A DNA stretch of 64,000 nt from Actinomadura_C sp036008685 (GTDB taxonomy: Bacteria > Actinomycetota > Actinomycetes > Streptosporangiales > Streptosporangiaceae). The first letter of the stretch is position 1, and each line of letters opens with the position of its first letter. Shown here one piece after another: positions 8,109-15,799 of the stretch. The notes under the pieces are model-generated. The model searched no databases. It saw nothing but the letters and a program-made list of their open reading frames with translations, and was not told where the DNA came from. Where the stretch lies: the NCBI GenBank assembly GCA_036008685.1, contig DASYNF010000288.1:1-64000 (forward strand), given 5' to 3'. A program made the translations under genes and the position numbers.

Positions 8109-8888
8109 GTGACCACCGATCCAGACCCTCTCGTCATCGCGGGTGAGACCTTGGGGTCTCGCCTCATCATGGGGACCGGCGGCGCGCCGAGCATGCATGC
8201 GCTCGAGGAGGCGCTCGTGGCGTCCGGGACCCGGCTGACCACTGTGGCGATGCGGCGTGTGGACCCGTCCGCGCCCGGGTCGGTGCTGGAAGTCCTGCGC
8301 CGCCACGACATCCGCATGCTGCCCAACACCGCCGGATGCTTCACCGCCGGTGAGGCCGTCCTGACCGCCAAGCTGGCGCGCGAGGCCCTGGGCACCTCCT
8401 GGGTCAAACTCGAGGTCATCGCCGACGAGCGGACCTTGCTGCCGGACACCGTCGAGCTGCTCGAGGCGGCCGAGCAACTGGTGGACGACGGGTTCGTCGT
8501 GCTGCCGTACACCAACGACGATCCCGTGCTCGCCCGCCGGCTGGAGCAGGTCGGCTGTGCGGCCGTCATGCCACTCGGCTCCCCCATCGGCTCGGGCCTC
8601 GGCATCCGCAACCCGCACAACATCGAACTGATCGTGGAGGAGGCCGGTGTCCCGGTGGTGCTGGACGCCGGCATCGGCACCGCCAGCGACGCGACCCTGG
8701 CCATGGAGCTCGGCTGTGACGCCGTGCTGCTCGCCACGGCCGTGACGCGCGCCCAGTCGCCCGCCCGGATGGCCGCCGCGATGCGCCATGGGGTCGAGGC
8801 GGGCCGGTTGGCCCGGCTGGCCGGGCGGATCCCCAAGCGGCACTACGCGCAGGCGTCCTCGCCATGGCAGGGCCTCAGCGGCTCCTAG
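8109..8888 (+). CDS. thiG: Thiazole synthase
   Basis: This 259-aa TIM-barrel enzyme assembles thiazole phosphate carboxylate from 1-deoxyxylulose 5-phosphate, iminoglycine and ThiS-thiocarboxylate. The Schiff-base lysine is in SWVKLEVIAD (about residue 100). Phosphate-binding elements are GSPIGSGLGI and VLDAGIGTASDA. The GTG start at 8109 follows AAGGAGA at 8091-8097. An 82-base space separates it from thiS, with no hairpin seen, so it is probably co-transcribed under the TPP riboswitch. It converges on nfo. Confidence 0.95.
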   Translation: MTTDPDPLVIAGETLGSRLIMGTGGAPSMHALEEALVASGTRLTTVAMRRVDPSAPGSVLEVLRRHDIRMLPNTAGCFTAGEAVLTAKLAREALGTSWVKLEVIADERTLLPDTVELLEAAEQLVDDGFVVLPYTNDDPVLARRLEQVGCAAVMPLGSPIGSGLGIRNPHNIELIVEEAGVPVVLDAGIGTASDATLAMELGCDAVLLATAVTRAQSPARMAAAMRHGVEAGRLARLAGRIPKRHYAQASSPWQGLSGS

Positions 8889-8931
8889 GGCGACGGGAGG
8901 GCGGCCCGGGTGCGAGGGGCGGTCCGGGTGC

Positions 8932-9780
8932 TCAGCCGCGGAGTCGTTTGAGGGTCTCGATGTCCGCGCGGTGCGGGGCGGCGGAGCGCCCCGGCGTCTC
9001 GATGATGAAGGGGACGCCGGCGGTCAGCGGATTGCCGAAGAGGTCGGCGAACGGCTCCTCACCGAGGTGCCCGGCGCCGATGTTCTCGTGCCGGTCCTTG
9101 GCCGACCCGCACACGTCCTTGGAGTCGTTGGCGTGGACGAGCTTCAGTCGTCCCGGTCCGACCGTGGCCACCAGCTCGTCGAGCACGTCCGCGACACCGT
9201 CCTTGGCGGTGAGGTCATGGCCGGCCGCGAAGATGTGGCAGGTGTCCAGGCAGATCCCGAGGCGCGGATGGCCGTCCAGCGCCTCGAAGTAGGGGCCCAG
9301 CTGCCGCACGGTGGCACAGAGCATGCGGCCCTGCCCGGCCATCGGCTCCAGCAGCAGGTCGGGGCCGTCGTCGGGGATCTCGTCCAGCAGCGGCAGCAGC
9401 CGCTCACGCACCTGCCCGATGGCCTGGTCATAGGACTGGGTGACCGCCGAGCCGGTGTGCACGACCACGCCGCGGGCTCCGATGGCCCGGCCCCTCAACA
9501 GCGCGTGCCGCACGGACTCGACCGATCTGGTCAGTGTCTCGGCCGTAGGGGATCCGAAGTTGATCAGGTAGCTGGCGTGCACGTAGACCGGAACACCGCT
9601 GTCACGGAGCCGGTCGTCCTCGGCCGGCCGGCCGGCCGCGAGCGCCCAGCCGCGCGGGTTGGAGACGAAGACCTGGACGGCCTCCGCGCCGATCTCCGTG
9701 GCGTACTTGAGGCCTCTGGTGGCCAGGCCCCCGCTCACCGGGACGTGCGCACCGATCGGGCTCTGCTCACGAAACTTCAT
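8932..9780 (-). CDS. nfo: Deoxyribonuclease IV (AP endonuclease)
   Basis: This endonuclease IV of the xylose-isomerase-like TIM-barrel fold has 282 aa and nicks DNA 5' of abasic sites in base-excision repair. The trinuclear zinc ligands lie in recognisable segments: GAHVPVSGG (12-20), VVHTGSAV, LEPMAGQG, CLDTCHIFAAGHD, VHANDSKD, DRHENIGAGHLG and IETPG. The ATG at 9780 has TAGGCT 9 nt upstream, so the message would have at most a very short leader. It is transcribed toward thiG and sits directly downstream of the PASTA kinase, 32 bases after that kinase stops. Confidence 0.95.
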   Translation of the reverse strand: MKFREQSPIGAHVPVSGGLATRGLKYATEIGAEAVQVFVSNPRGWALAAGRPAEDDRLRDSGVPVYVHASYLINFGSPTAETLTRSVESVRHALLRGRAIGARGVVVHTGSAVTQSYDQAIGQVRERLLPLLDEIPDDGPDLLLEPMAGQGRMLCATVRQLGPYFEALDGHPRLGICLDTCHIFAAGHDLTAKDGVADVLDELVATVGPGRLKLVHANDSKDVCGSAKDRHENIGAGHLGEEPFADLFGNPLTAGVPFIIETPGRSAAPHRADIETLKRLRG

Positions 9781-9812
9781 AGGCGCGCAAGCCTAGCCGG
9801 GGCTTTGCACCC

Positions 9813-11771
9813 TCAACGCCAGATCGTCACGGTGGAGCCGCGCGGGGCCGTGCCTCCCGCCGGGTTCTGGAACACGACCCGATCGCCATCGTTCCCTCGA
9901 TGCCGGCCGCCACCCGGGGCATTGCGGACGTCGACCTTGAAGCCGGCGCCCGTGAGCATGGCCCTGGCCTCCTGCGCGCCGTGTCCCATGGTGCTCGGGA
10001 CCGGCAGCATCTCCTGTCCGTTGCCTCCGTCGCGGCAGAACGGGTTGACGTCGGGGAGGAAGCAGTCATCGGCCTTGTTGACCTGCAGTGTGACCTCGTC
10101 ACCGCGTGAGACGGCCGTCCCGGCCTGCGGATTCTGGCCGAGCACCGTCCCCGGGGGCTTGCCCGGATCCCGCCGTTCGTCGATCTTGACGTTGAGGCCC
10201 ATGGACTTCAGCTGGTTCTCGGCCGCATCGCGCCGCTGGCCCACGAGGTTGGGCATGGCCACGCCGCTGCTGAGGACGATGCCCACCGGCTCGTCCGGGG
10301 ACTGCTTCTCACCGGCCTTGGGGTCGGTCCGTACGACGTCGTCCTTGGGGACCGTGGGCGAGGAGGTCCTCGTCACGGCACCGGCCGTGAATCCCTTGTC
10401 CCGCAGGATGCGCTTGGCCTCGTCCAGCGACTTGCCGGCGACGTCCGGCACCGGGATGGGAGCCCGCCCCTTCGACAGCACGAGGGTGACGATCTGCCCC
10501 TGCCGGACCCGCTCGCCGGGCCCCGGAGCGACCGAGGCGACATGGTCTTTTTTGATCTGCTCGGAGTAGGCGCCCTTGCCGCGCTTGTACTCGATGCCCT
10601 CGGTGGCCAGCCGCTCGCGTGCCTGGCTCAGTGACATTCCGACGATGTCCCGCGGGACATGGGCGTACTGACCTGCCGTCTGATACCAGACCGCCCAGCC
10701 GATCACCAGGATGGCGACGAGACCGAGCCCCATCAGCACGAACCGGCCGATGAAGAACTCCATCAGCCGTTCGGTCAGGGCCGGCCGGGCGGGCGGTTCC
10801 GAGGGGGGGCCGCCGAGCGGGATCACGCTGGTGGGCGTCCCGGCCTGCGGATGCGGATGGGTGGGTCCCTGAGGGCTCGCGTACAGCACCGAGGTCACGT
10901 TGAGCGGCGTCTGGTCGCCGTCGTGCGGCAACGTCGGGAGGATCTCGGTGATCGCGGCCAGGAAGCGGCCGGCGTCCGGGGGCCGGCCCGCCGGATCACG
11001 GCTCGTCGCCGCCGCGACCAGGGCGTCGAGACGCGGCGGGATGCCAGGGGCGGCACCGGACGGCGCCGGGACGGACTCGTTGACGTGCTTGTAGGCCACG
11101 GCGAGCGGTGTCTCGCCCTCATGCGGCTGCCGGCCGGTGAGGAGCTCATAGAGCATGACGCCGGCCGCGTAGACATCGGAGCGCACATCGGCGTGGCCGG
11201 ACAGGACCTGTTCCGGGGCCAGATAGCCGACCGTACCGATGATCATCCCGGTCTTGGTCTGCTTGCTCGCCGTTTCGGCACGGGCCAGCCCGAAATCGGC
11301 CACCTTGACCTGGCCGTCCGCCGTCAACAGCACGTTCTCCGGCTTGACGTCCCGGTGGACCAGGCCGGCGCGGTGCGCGGCGCCGAGCGCCGACAGCACC
11401 GGCTGCATGACCTCGAGCGCCTGGCGCGGCCCGAGCCTGCCGCGTTCGGTCAGCAGGTCACGCAACGTGCGACCAGGCACGTATTCCATCGCGAGGAAGA
11501 CGTGATGGCCGTCGGTGCCCTGATCGAACACCGCGACCACATTGGGATGCGACAGGGCGGCCGCGGACTTGGCCTCACCGATGAACCGGCGTACGAAGTC
11601 GTCGTCCTGGGCCAGCCCCGCGTGCATGACCTTGAGTGCGATCGTACGGTCGAGCTTGAGGTCCTTGCTCAAATAGACCGTCGCCATCCCACCACGGGCG
11701 ACACGGGACTCAATGCGGTAGCGCCCATCGAGCACCTGCCCGACGAGTGGATCGGCAACGGTCGTATCCAT
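9813..11771 (-). CDS. PASTA-domain serine/threonine protein kinase (PknL-like)
   Basis: This 652-aa transmembrane kinase has an N-terminal catalytic domain with glycine loop ARGGMATV (25-32), K47, HRDVKPEN (139-146), DFG (159-161) and a Thr-rich activation loop. One membrane helix follows near residues 340-362. Four extracytoplasmic PASTA repeats follow, each with a PxVxG-type strand. PASTA domains bind muropeptides or lipid II, coupling cell-wall state to phosphorylation. By synteny it corresponds to PknL (Rv2176), whose known substrate is Rv2175c, and a homologue is encoded at 4850-5233. The last PASTA repeat follows a Cys-containing insert (DDCFLPDVNPFC) that may form a disulfide. TACACT sits 7 nt before the ATG, so the mRNA is probably leaderless. 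Confidence 0.95.
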   Translation of the reverse strand: MDTTVADPLVGQVLDGRYRIESRVARGGMATVYLSKDLKLDRTIALKVMHAGLAQDDDFVRRFIGEAKSAAALSHPNVVAVFDQGTDGHHVFLAMEYVPGRTLRDLLTERGRLGPRQALEVMQPVLSALGAAHRAGLVHRDVKPENVLLTADGQVKVADFGLARAETASKQTKTGMIIGTVGYLAPEQVLSGHADVRSDVYAAGVMLYELLTGRQPHEGETPLAVAYKHVNESVPAPSGAAPGIPPRLDALVAAATSRDPAGRPPDAGRFLAAITEILPTLPHDGDQTPLNVTSVLYASPQGPTHPHPQAGTPTSVIPLGGPPSEPPARPALTERLMEFFIGRFVLMGLGLVAILVIGWAVWYQTAGQYAHVPRDIVGMSLSQARERLATEGIEYKRGKGAYSEQIKKDHVASVAPGPGERVRQGQIVTLVLSKGRAPIPVPDVAGKSLDEAKRILRDKGFTAGAVTRTSSPTVPKDDVVRTDPKAGEKQSPDEPVGIVLSSGVAMPNLVGQRRDAAENQLKSMGLNVKIDERRDPGKPPGTVLGQNPQAGTAVSRGDEVTLQVNKADDCFLPDVNPFCRDGGNGQEMLPVPSTMGHGAQEARAMLTGAGFKVDVRNAPGGGRHRGNDGDRVVFQNPAGGTAPRGSTVTIWR

Positions 11772-12659
11772 CGATGAGAGTGTAAGGGTGAATCAATCCG
11801 TGTCTCATCAGTTGCGAGTATGACCCCGGTATCGGAAGTGTCATCGCACCGAACGCCGAATGCCGGACGCGGGCACGAGCGCCGGCGACCGTGTGGGCAC
11901 GGCCTCCGGCAACCAGACTCGGACGCTGCTGAACAACCCCCCGACTGTCCAGCAGCGCCCGAGCGGACGCCGTCGAGCCCCACCCCCCCGGTACGGGGCC
12001 CGGCGGCCCATGCCCCAGCAGGGCCGGTTCGACGTCCAATGACGCGAGTCTCCGGGCGTTGATCTCCCGAAGACGGCGCAGCAACGCGCCACCGGCCTTT
12101 GCCGGGTATCCCTGGTCGCTCATGCTGGGGGTGGTGCGGCGATGGTGCGGGTCACGCTCCTGCGCCGCCCGCGTCCCCCCGAACGCGGTATGAAGCCTGC
12201 CAGCACGCTCAGATTAAGCGTCACCGCAGATCGGCGGCGTACGTGCGGGCGCCACCTCGATAAACGGTCCGCACTCAGCGCCATACGTAGAGTAGTCACG
12301 CGACGGGCGGGTCATATGACACGACCAACGGTATAGAGACGGAACCCGGAACGGTCCACGGTCCGTCCGTTCCCCCAGAAGGACCGCCACAGCGATGCGC
12401 GGGCGAGCGGACCGCGGTCTCGCGGCCACCGCGGAAGCGCCGGCGGTCACCGACCGTGTTCACGGACACGTCCCGTCCCGGCGCTTCCCTGAGGAGCACG
12501 TCCAAGAGCAGCGGGTCAAGACCAGCGCGGTCAACGAGCAGCACGGCCGGGACCGCGCGCGGGAGCCCGCGCGCCCCGGGGGCGGATCGGCCGGCTCCCG
12601 GCCCACGGCCGCTCGCGGGGGACACGGCCGCGCCCGCCGGCTCCGGTCACCGCCGGATC
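11772..12659. other. Long region (888 bp) without a convincing gene
   Basis: Open frames exist on both strands but none has a family match I recognise, a good ribosome site or consistent codon bias. The best is a minus-strand frame starting at 12123. Visible signals are the PknL-like promoter at the left edge, a perfect palindrome GTCATATGAC (12311-12320), an A/T-richer patch at about 12210-12345, and dense GC inverted repeats near 12560-12640. It may hold promoters or the remains of a lost gene. Confidence 0.5.
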
Positions 12660-13418
12660 TCAGTCGTCTTCCGCGCTCTCCGGGCCGTGGCGGAAACGCC
12701 GGACCAGCAGATCGCGGACCTCGCGGGTGTGCCGTCGGCTGACCGTCAGCAGGTCCTCACCGACCTGGAGGATCGTCTGACCGCCGTCGAGGCGCAGTTC
12801 CCTGACATGGCCGGCGGAGACCAGGGTGCTGCGGTGGATCCGGATGAACCCGGCGGTCTCCCACCGTTTGGCGAGCGCCGCGAGCGGCATCCGGACCAGG
12901 TAGCTGCCCTCCGTGGTGTGCAGTCGCACGTAGTCTCCGTGCGCCTTCGCGTAGGTGACGCTGGAGCGTGTGACCAGCCTGGTCCGCCCGCCGAGTTCGA
13001 CCGGGACGACATCGTCGGCCGGAGGCGGCTCACCACCTCGGCACACCGCCTCCTCGACCCGGCTCACCGCCTTGGCCAGGCGCTCCGGCCGTACGGGCTT
13101 GAGCACGTAGTCCAGGACGCCGAGTTCGAACGCGGTCACTGCGAAGGCCTCGTGGGCGGTGACGAACACCACCACGGGCGGCGCCGCGAACCCGGCGAGC
13201 AGCCGGGTGAAGTCCAGACCGTCCAGGCCGGGGATCCGGACCTCCAGGAAGACGGCGTCGATGCGGTCTCCCGCCACCATGACCCGGCTGAGGACACGCA
13301 GGGCCTCGGCGGCGTCGCCCGCCTCCGCGACCTGCCCGATCCGCGGATTGTCCCGGAGCAGGTGAGCAAGCTCCTCCAGCGCCGGGACCTCGTCATCGAC
13401 CGCCAGGACGCTCAGCAT
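12660..13418 (-). CDS. LytTR response regulator with Glu at the phospho-acceptor position
   Basis: This protein of 252 aa has an N-terminal receiver fold (acidic pair D8-D9, switch Thr T87, Lys K107 in YVLKP) and a C-terminal LytTR DNA-binding domain (HGDYVRLHT, FIRIHRSTLV, SRRHTREVRDLL). Where the phosphorylated Asp should sit, the sequence is DAVFLEVRIPGLDG with Glu at 59 (codon GAG). A Glu there often mimics the phosphorylated state, so this regulator may be always active or respond to something other than a kinase. No LytS-type sensor kinase is next to it. The ATG at 13418 has no strong ribosome site. LytTR regulators usually act on secretion, envelope or virulence genes. The target here is unknown. 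Confidence 0.9.
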   Translation of the reverse strand: MLSVLAVDDEVPALEELAHLLRDNPRIGQVAEAGDAAEALRVLSRVMVAGDRIDAVFLEVRIPGLDGLDFTRLLAGFAAPPVVVFVTAHEAFAVTAFELGVLDYVLKPVRPERLAKAVSRVEEAVCRGGEPPPADDVVPVELGGRTRLVTRSSVTYAKAHGDYVRLHTTEGSYLVRMPLAALAKRWETAGFIRIHRSTLVSAGHVRELRLDGGQTILQVGEDLLTVSRRHTREVRDLLVRRFRHGPESAEDD

Positions 13419-13525
13419 GGGAGGACCTTGCCGCCGATTACCCTACGCGCGCAAGCGATTTCGCTATGTGAGCGCGATCCATTGCTCAATGATCACGTAA
13501 CCGGTGCCCGCGGACGGTGACGAGA

Positions 13526-14131
13526 TCAGCCCCCCGGGCCCTTTTTCTCTTCCTCCTGGTAGGAGTAGCGCTGCTCGAGCCACGGATCCGCGACGTTGTG
13601 GTAGCCGCGTTCCTCCCAGAACCCGCGCTGGTTGCCGTTGAGGTATTCGACGCCGCGAACCCACTTCACGCTCTTCCACGCGTAGAGATGCGGTACGACG
13701 AGCCGTACCGGGAAGCCGTGGTCGGGAGTGAGCGGTTCCCCATTGCGATGCGTCACGAACATCGTCGTATCGGCGAGGAAATCGGCCATGCGGATGTTGG
13801 CGCTGTAGCCGTACTCGGCCCACACCATGACATGGGTGACGTCCGGGAGCGGCGGCGCGTACTGGACGAGGGTGGCGCCGGAGACGCCTTCCCAGAGGTT
13901 CTCGGGAACGGTGAACTTGGTCACGCAGTGGAAGTCCGCGGTCACCCTGGTCATGGGGAGCCGCTGGAACTCCTCCCAGGTCCAACGCCGATATTCGCCC
14001 GACTCGGTGGCGCCGAACGCCCGGAAATCCCAGCCCTCAGGTCGGAACTTGGGCACCGGGCCGTAGTGCAGGACCGGCCAGCCACGGGGGACGTACTGTC
14101 CGGGTGGCAGCCGTTTCTCGGGCGGGGTCAT
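13526..14131 (-). CDS. Sulfite-oxidase-like molybdopterin oxidoreductase
   Basis: This soluble protein of 201 aa has the SUOX fold. FHCVTKF contains the cysteine that coordinates molybdenum, ENLWEGV follows, and the C-terminal half has GFPVRLVVPHLYAWKSVKWV, which binds the pterin. It lacks the Tat signal of periplasmic MsrP and the haem and dimerisation domains of true sulfite oxidases, so substrate and electron partner are unknown. I chose ATG 14131 because the family begins near PPGQYVPRGWPVLHYG. The longer upstream frame overlaps the opposite-strand leader-peptide region and is Arg-rich. It has no obvious partner gene here. Confidence 0.88.
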   Translation of the reverse strand: MTPPEKRLPPGQYVPRGWPVLHYGPVPKFRPEGWDFRAFGATESGEYRRWTWEEFQRLPMTRVTADFHCVTKFTVPENLWEGVSGATLVQYAPPLPDVTHVMVWAEYGYSANIRMADFLADTTMFVTHRNGEPLTPDHGFPVRLVVPHLYAWKSVKWVRGVEYLNGNQRGFWEERGYHNVADPWLEQRYSYQEEEKKGPGG

Positions 14132-14205
14132 GTCCCGGCCATCCTGCCATCCCGCTGGAGCGGTCGGGATTCGGCCCCTGCCGCTCGCGCCCGGTGGCCA
14201 TTGTG

Positions 14206-14211
14206 TAGCCT
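14206..14211 (+). promoter_or_regulatory. -10 box TAGCCT of the aroF leader transcript
   Basis: TAGCCT matches the actinobacterial TANNNT hexamer and ends 7 nt before the GTG of the leader peptide, so transcription should begin at or within a base of that codon. No good -35 is visible. Confidence 0.6.
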
Positions 14212-14218
14212 GTTCCGC

Positions 14219-14296
14219 GTGAGCAGCGTCCACCGTTATGACTTTTGGTATGGCGACCGACCCGGACGGGTGGTGGCCGGCCAGACGCTGCGCTGA
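14219..14296 (+). CDS. Aromatic-amino-acid leader peptide of the DAHP synthase gene
   Basis: This 25-codon frame starts with GTG and contains consecutive codons for Tyr-Asp-Phe-Trp-Tyr (residues 7-11), four aromatic amino acids within five. It lies directly behind a -10 box that makes it leaderless, and 10 bases before a perfect 16-bp terminator hairpin. The first gene of the aromatic pathway follows. This is the classic layout of ribosome-mediated attenuation: when Tyr, Phe or Trp tRNA is uncharged, the ribosome stalls at YDFWY and the terminator should be prevented. I can see GGCCGG at 14276-14281 that could compete for the terminator arm, but I have not folded it. Confidence 0.78.
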   Translation: MSSVHRYDFWYGDRPGRVVAGQTLR

Positions 14297-14306
14297 GCGA
14301 CCACTG

Positions 14307-14342
14307 ACGAAAGCCCCGGGCCGGACGGCCCGGGGCTTTCGT
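14307..14342 (+). terminator. Attenuator hairpin between leader peptide and aroF
   Basis: ACGAAAGCCCCGGGCC and its exact complement form a 16-bp stem with a GGAC loop. The descending arm ends in CTTTCGTCGTT. A second, shorter hairpin (GGGGCC at 14350, GGCCCC at 14367) follows before the aroF ribosome site. Together with the leader peptide it forms an on/off switch for aroF. Confidence 0.8.
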
Positions 14343-14410
14343 CGTTCAAGGGGCCGATGAGTCATGGGCCCCGCTTCGTTACGGAGACCCATGCGGGACA
14401 GAGGAGAGAA

Positions 14411-15451
14411 ATGGTTGTCGTGATGGCCCCGGAGGCCACGAAAGCCGACGTGGAAGCCGTCGTGTCACTGGTCGAGACGGCCGGTGGTGACGCGTTCGTC
14501 AGTCGCGGTGTGAACCGCACGATCGTCGGCCTGGTCGGCGATGTCCGGCAGTTCGGCTCGCTGAACCTGCGCGGCATGAACGGTGTGGTCGACGTGATCC
14601 GGATCTCCGTGCCCTACAAGCTCGTGAGCCGGGAGAACCACCCCGACCGCTCGGTCGTACGGGTCGGCGGCGTGCCGATCGGCCCCGGCACCATGACCCT
14701 CATCGCCGGACCATGCGCGGTGGAGACCCCCGAGCAGACGCTGCTCGCGGCGCAGATGGCACAGGCCGCCGGGGCGACGCTGCTGCGCGGCGGCGCGTTC
14801 AAGCCCCGCACGTCGCCGTACGCCTTCCAGGGGCTCGGCGAGGCGGGCCTGAAGATCCTCGCAGACGTACGGGAGGAGACGGGACTGCCGGTCGTCACCG
14901 AGGTCGTGGACGCGCACGACGTCGAACTGGTGGCCTCGTACGCCGACATGCTGCAGATCGGCACCCGCAACGCGCAGAACTTCGCCCTGCTGCAGGCGGC
15001 GGGCGAGGCCGGCAAGCCGGTCATGCTCAAGCGCGGCATGAACGGCACGATCGAGGAGTGGCTCATGGCGGCGGAATACGTCGCCCAGCGCGGCAACCTC
15101 GACATCGTGCTGTGCGAGCGCGGGATCCGTACGTTCGAGAGGGCGACCCGTAACACCCTGGACATCTCCGCCGTGCCCGTGGCGCAACGGCTCTCGCACC
15201 TGCCGGTCATCGTGGATCCCTCCCACTCGGGCGGCCACCGTGAGCTCGTGCTGCCGCTGACCCGGGCCGCCATCGCCGTGGGCGCCGACGGCGTCATCAT
15301 CGACGTGCACCCGCACCCGGAGACGGCGCTGTGCGACGGGCCGCAGGCTCTTGTCGACGGAGACCTCCGGGAGCTCGCCAAGGTGGTGAGAGACCTCCCG
15401 GCGATGGTGGGCCGCTCTCTCACCGAGGCCCCGGGTGTCCTCCAGGCCTGA
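14411..15451 (+). CDS. aroF: 3-deoxy-7-phosphoheptulonate (DAHP) synthase, class I
   Basis: This 346-aa enzyme condenses phosphoenolpyruvate and erythrose 4-phosphate, the first step of the shikimate pathway. The N-terminal 70 residues form a ferredoxin-like regulatory domain as in Thermotoga-type enzymes. The barrel follows with AGPCAVET, KPRTSPYAFQGLG, GTRNAQNF, LKRGM, CERGIRTFE, DPSHSGGH and the metal ligands in IIDVHPHPE. The start at ATG 14411 is supported by GAGGAGAGAA directly upstream. The in-frame ATG at 14357 lies inside the second leader hairpin and is unlikely. Expression is probably set by the YDFWY leader peptide and terminator. A strong hairpin ends the transcript. Confidence 0.94.
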   Translation: MVVVMAPEATKADVEAVVSLVETAGGDAFVSRGVNRTIVGLVGDVRQFGSLNLRGMNGVVDVIRISVPYKLVSRENHPDRSVVRVGGVPIGPGTMTLIAGPCAVETPEQTLLAAQMAQAAGATLLRGGAFKPRTSPYAFQGLGEAGLKILADVREETGLPVVTEVVDAHDVELVASYADMLQIGTRNAQNFALLQAAGEAGKPVMLKRGMNGTIEEWLMAAEYVAQRGNLDIVLCERGIRTFERATRNTLDISAVPVAQRLSHLPVIVDPSHSGGHRELVLPLTRAAIAVGADGVIIDVHPHPETALCDGPQALVDGDLRELAKVVRDLPAMVGRSLTEAPGVLQA

Positions 15452-15471
15452 CCGGCCCGAGTGCCTTCGCC

Positions 15472-15515
15472 ACCCGTGACGTGCGGTCCCCCGCCGGGAA
15501 CCGCACGTCACGGGT
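15472..15515 (+). terminator. Transcription terminator after aroF
   Basis: ACCCGTGACGTGCGGT and its exact complement form a 16-bp stem, with an internal CCC/GGG pairing extending it. It starts 20 bases past the aroF stop. There is no T-run. Confidence 0.8.
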
Positions 15516-15592
15516 CCGGCCCCGCCCAGACCACGGCGACGGGCGTGACCGGGGACGGGGAGATCGTGCGATCACCTTGGTAGGCTCACGCC

Positions 15593-15634
15593 GTGGCTCA
15601 TCCGACATGCGTGCTCGGACCGCCCCGGTTCTGA
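15593..15634 (+). CDS. Possible 13-aa leader peptide upstream of the exporter gene
   Basis: The -10 hexamer TAGGCT (15581-15586) is 6 nt before this GTG, which opens a 13-codon frame reading MAHPTCVLGPPRF. Its last codons lie inside a perfect hairpin (15621-15642: CGCCCCGGT, loop TCTG, ACCGGGGCG), so a ribosome at the stop would block that hairpin. One Cys and several Pro codons are present. This resembles leader-peptide control, but the amino-acid signal is weak and the downstream start is 165 bases away. Speculative. Confidence 0.35.
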   Translation: MAHPTCVLGPPRF

Positions 15635-15642
15635 CCGGGGCG
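15621..15642 (+). terminator. Hairpin overlapping the mini-ORF stop
   Basis: A perfect 9-bp stem with a 4-nt loop, followed by CGATCACGATTCTT. It could terminate or pause the short transcript starting near 15592 and so control the exporter gene downstream. Confidence 0.45.
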
Positions 15643-15799
15643 CGATCACGATTCTTCCGGCCCGCAGGTCCCGCCGGCTCACCGGCGCGGCCGGCGCGGC
15701 TCTTCGTGTGGCCGGCATCGTCGCCATCCGTGTGTCACGACGCGTGACCGACGCCCCTGATGAGAGTCCCCTCCGATTCTGATCCCAGGAGCGTTCCGC

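Noticed and set aside
11710..12123. Minus-strand frame of 137 codons upstream of the PASTA kinase
   Set aside because: Its last third overlaps the kinase coding sequence in another frame, no ribosome site or family is recognisable, and composition is biased by GC-rich DNA.
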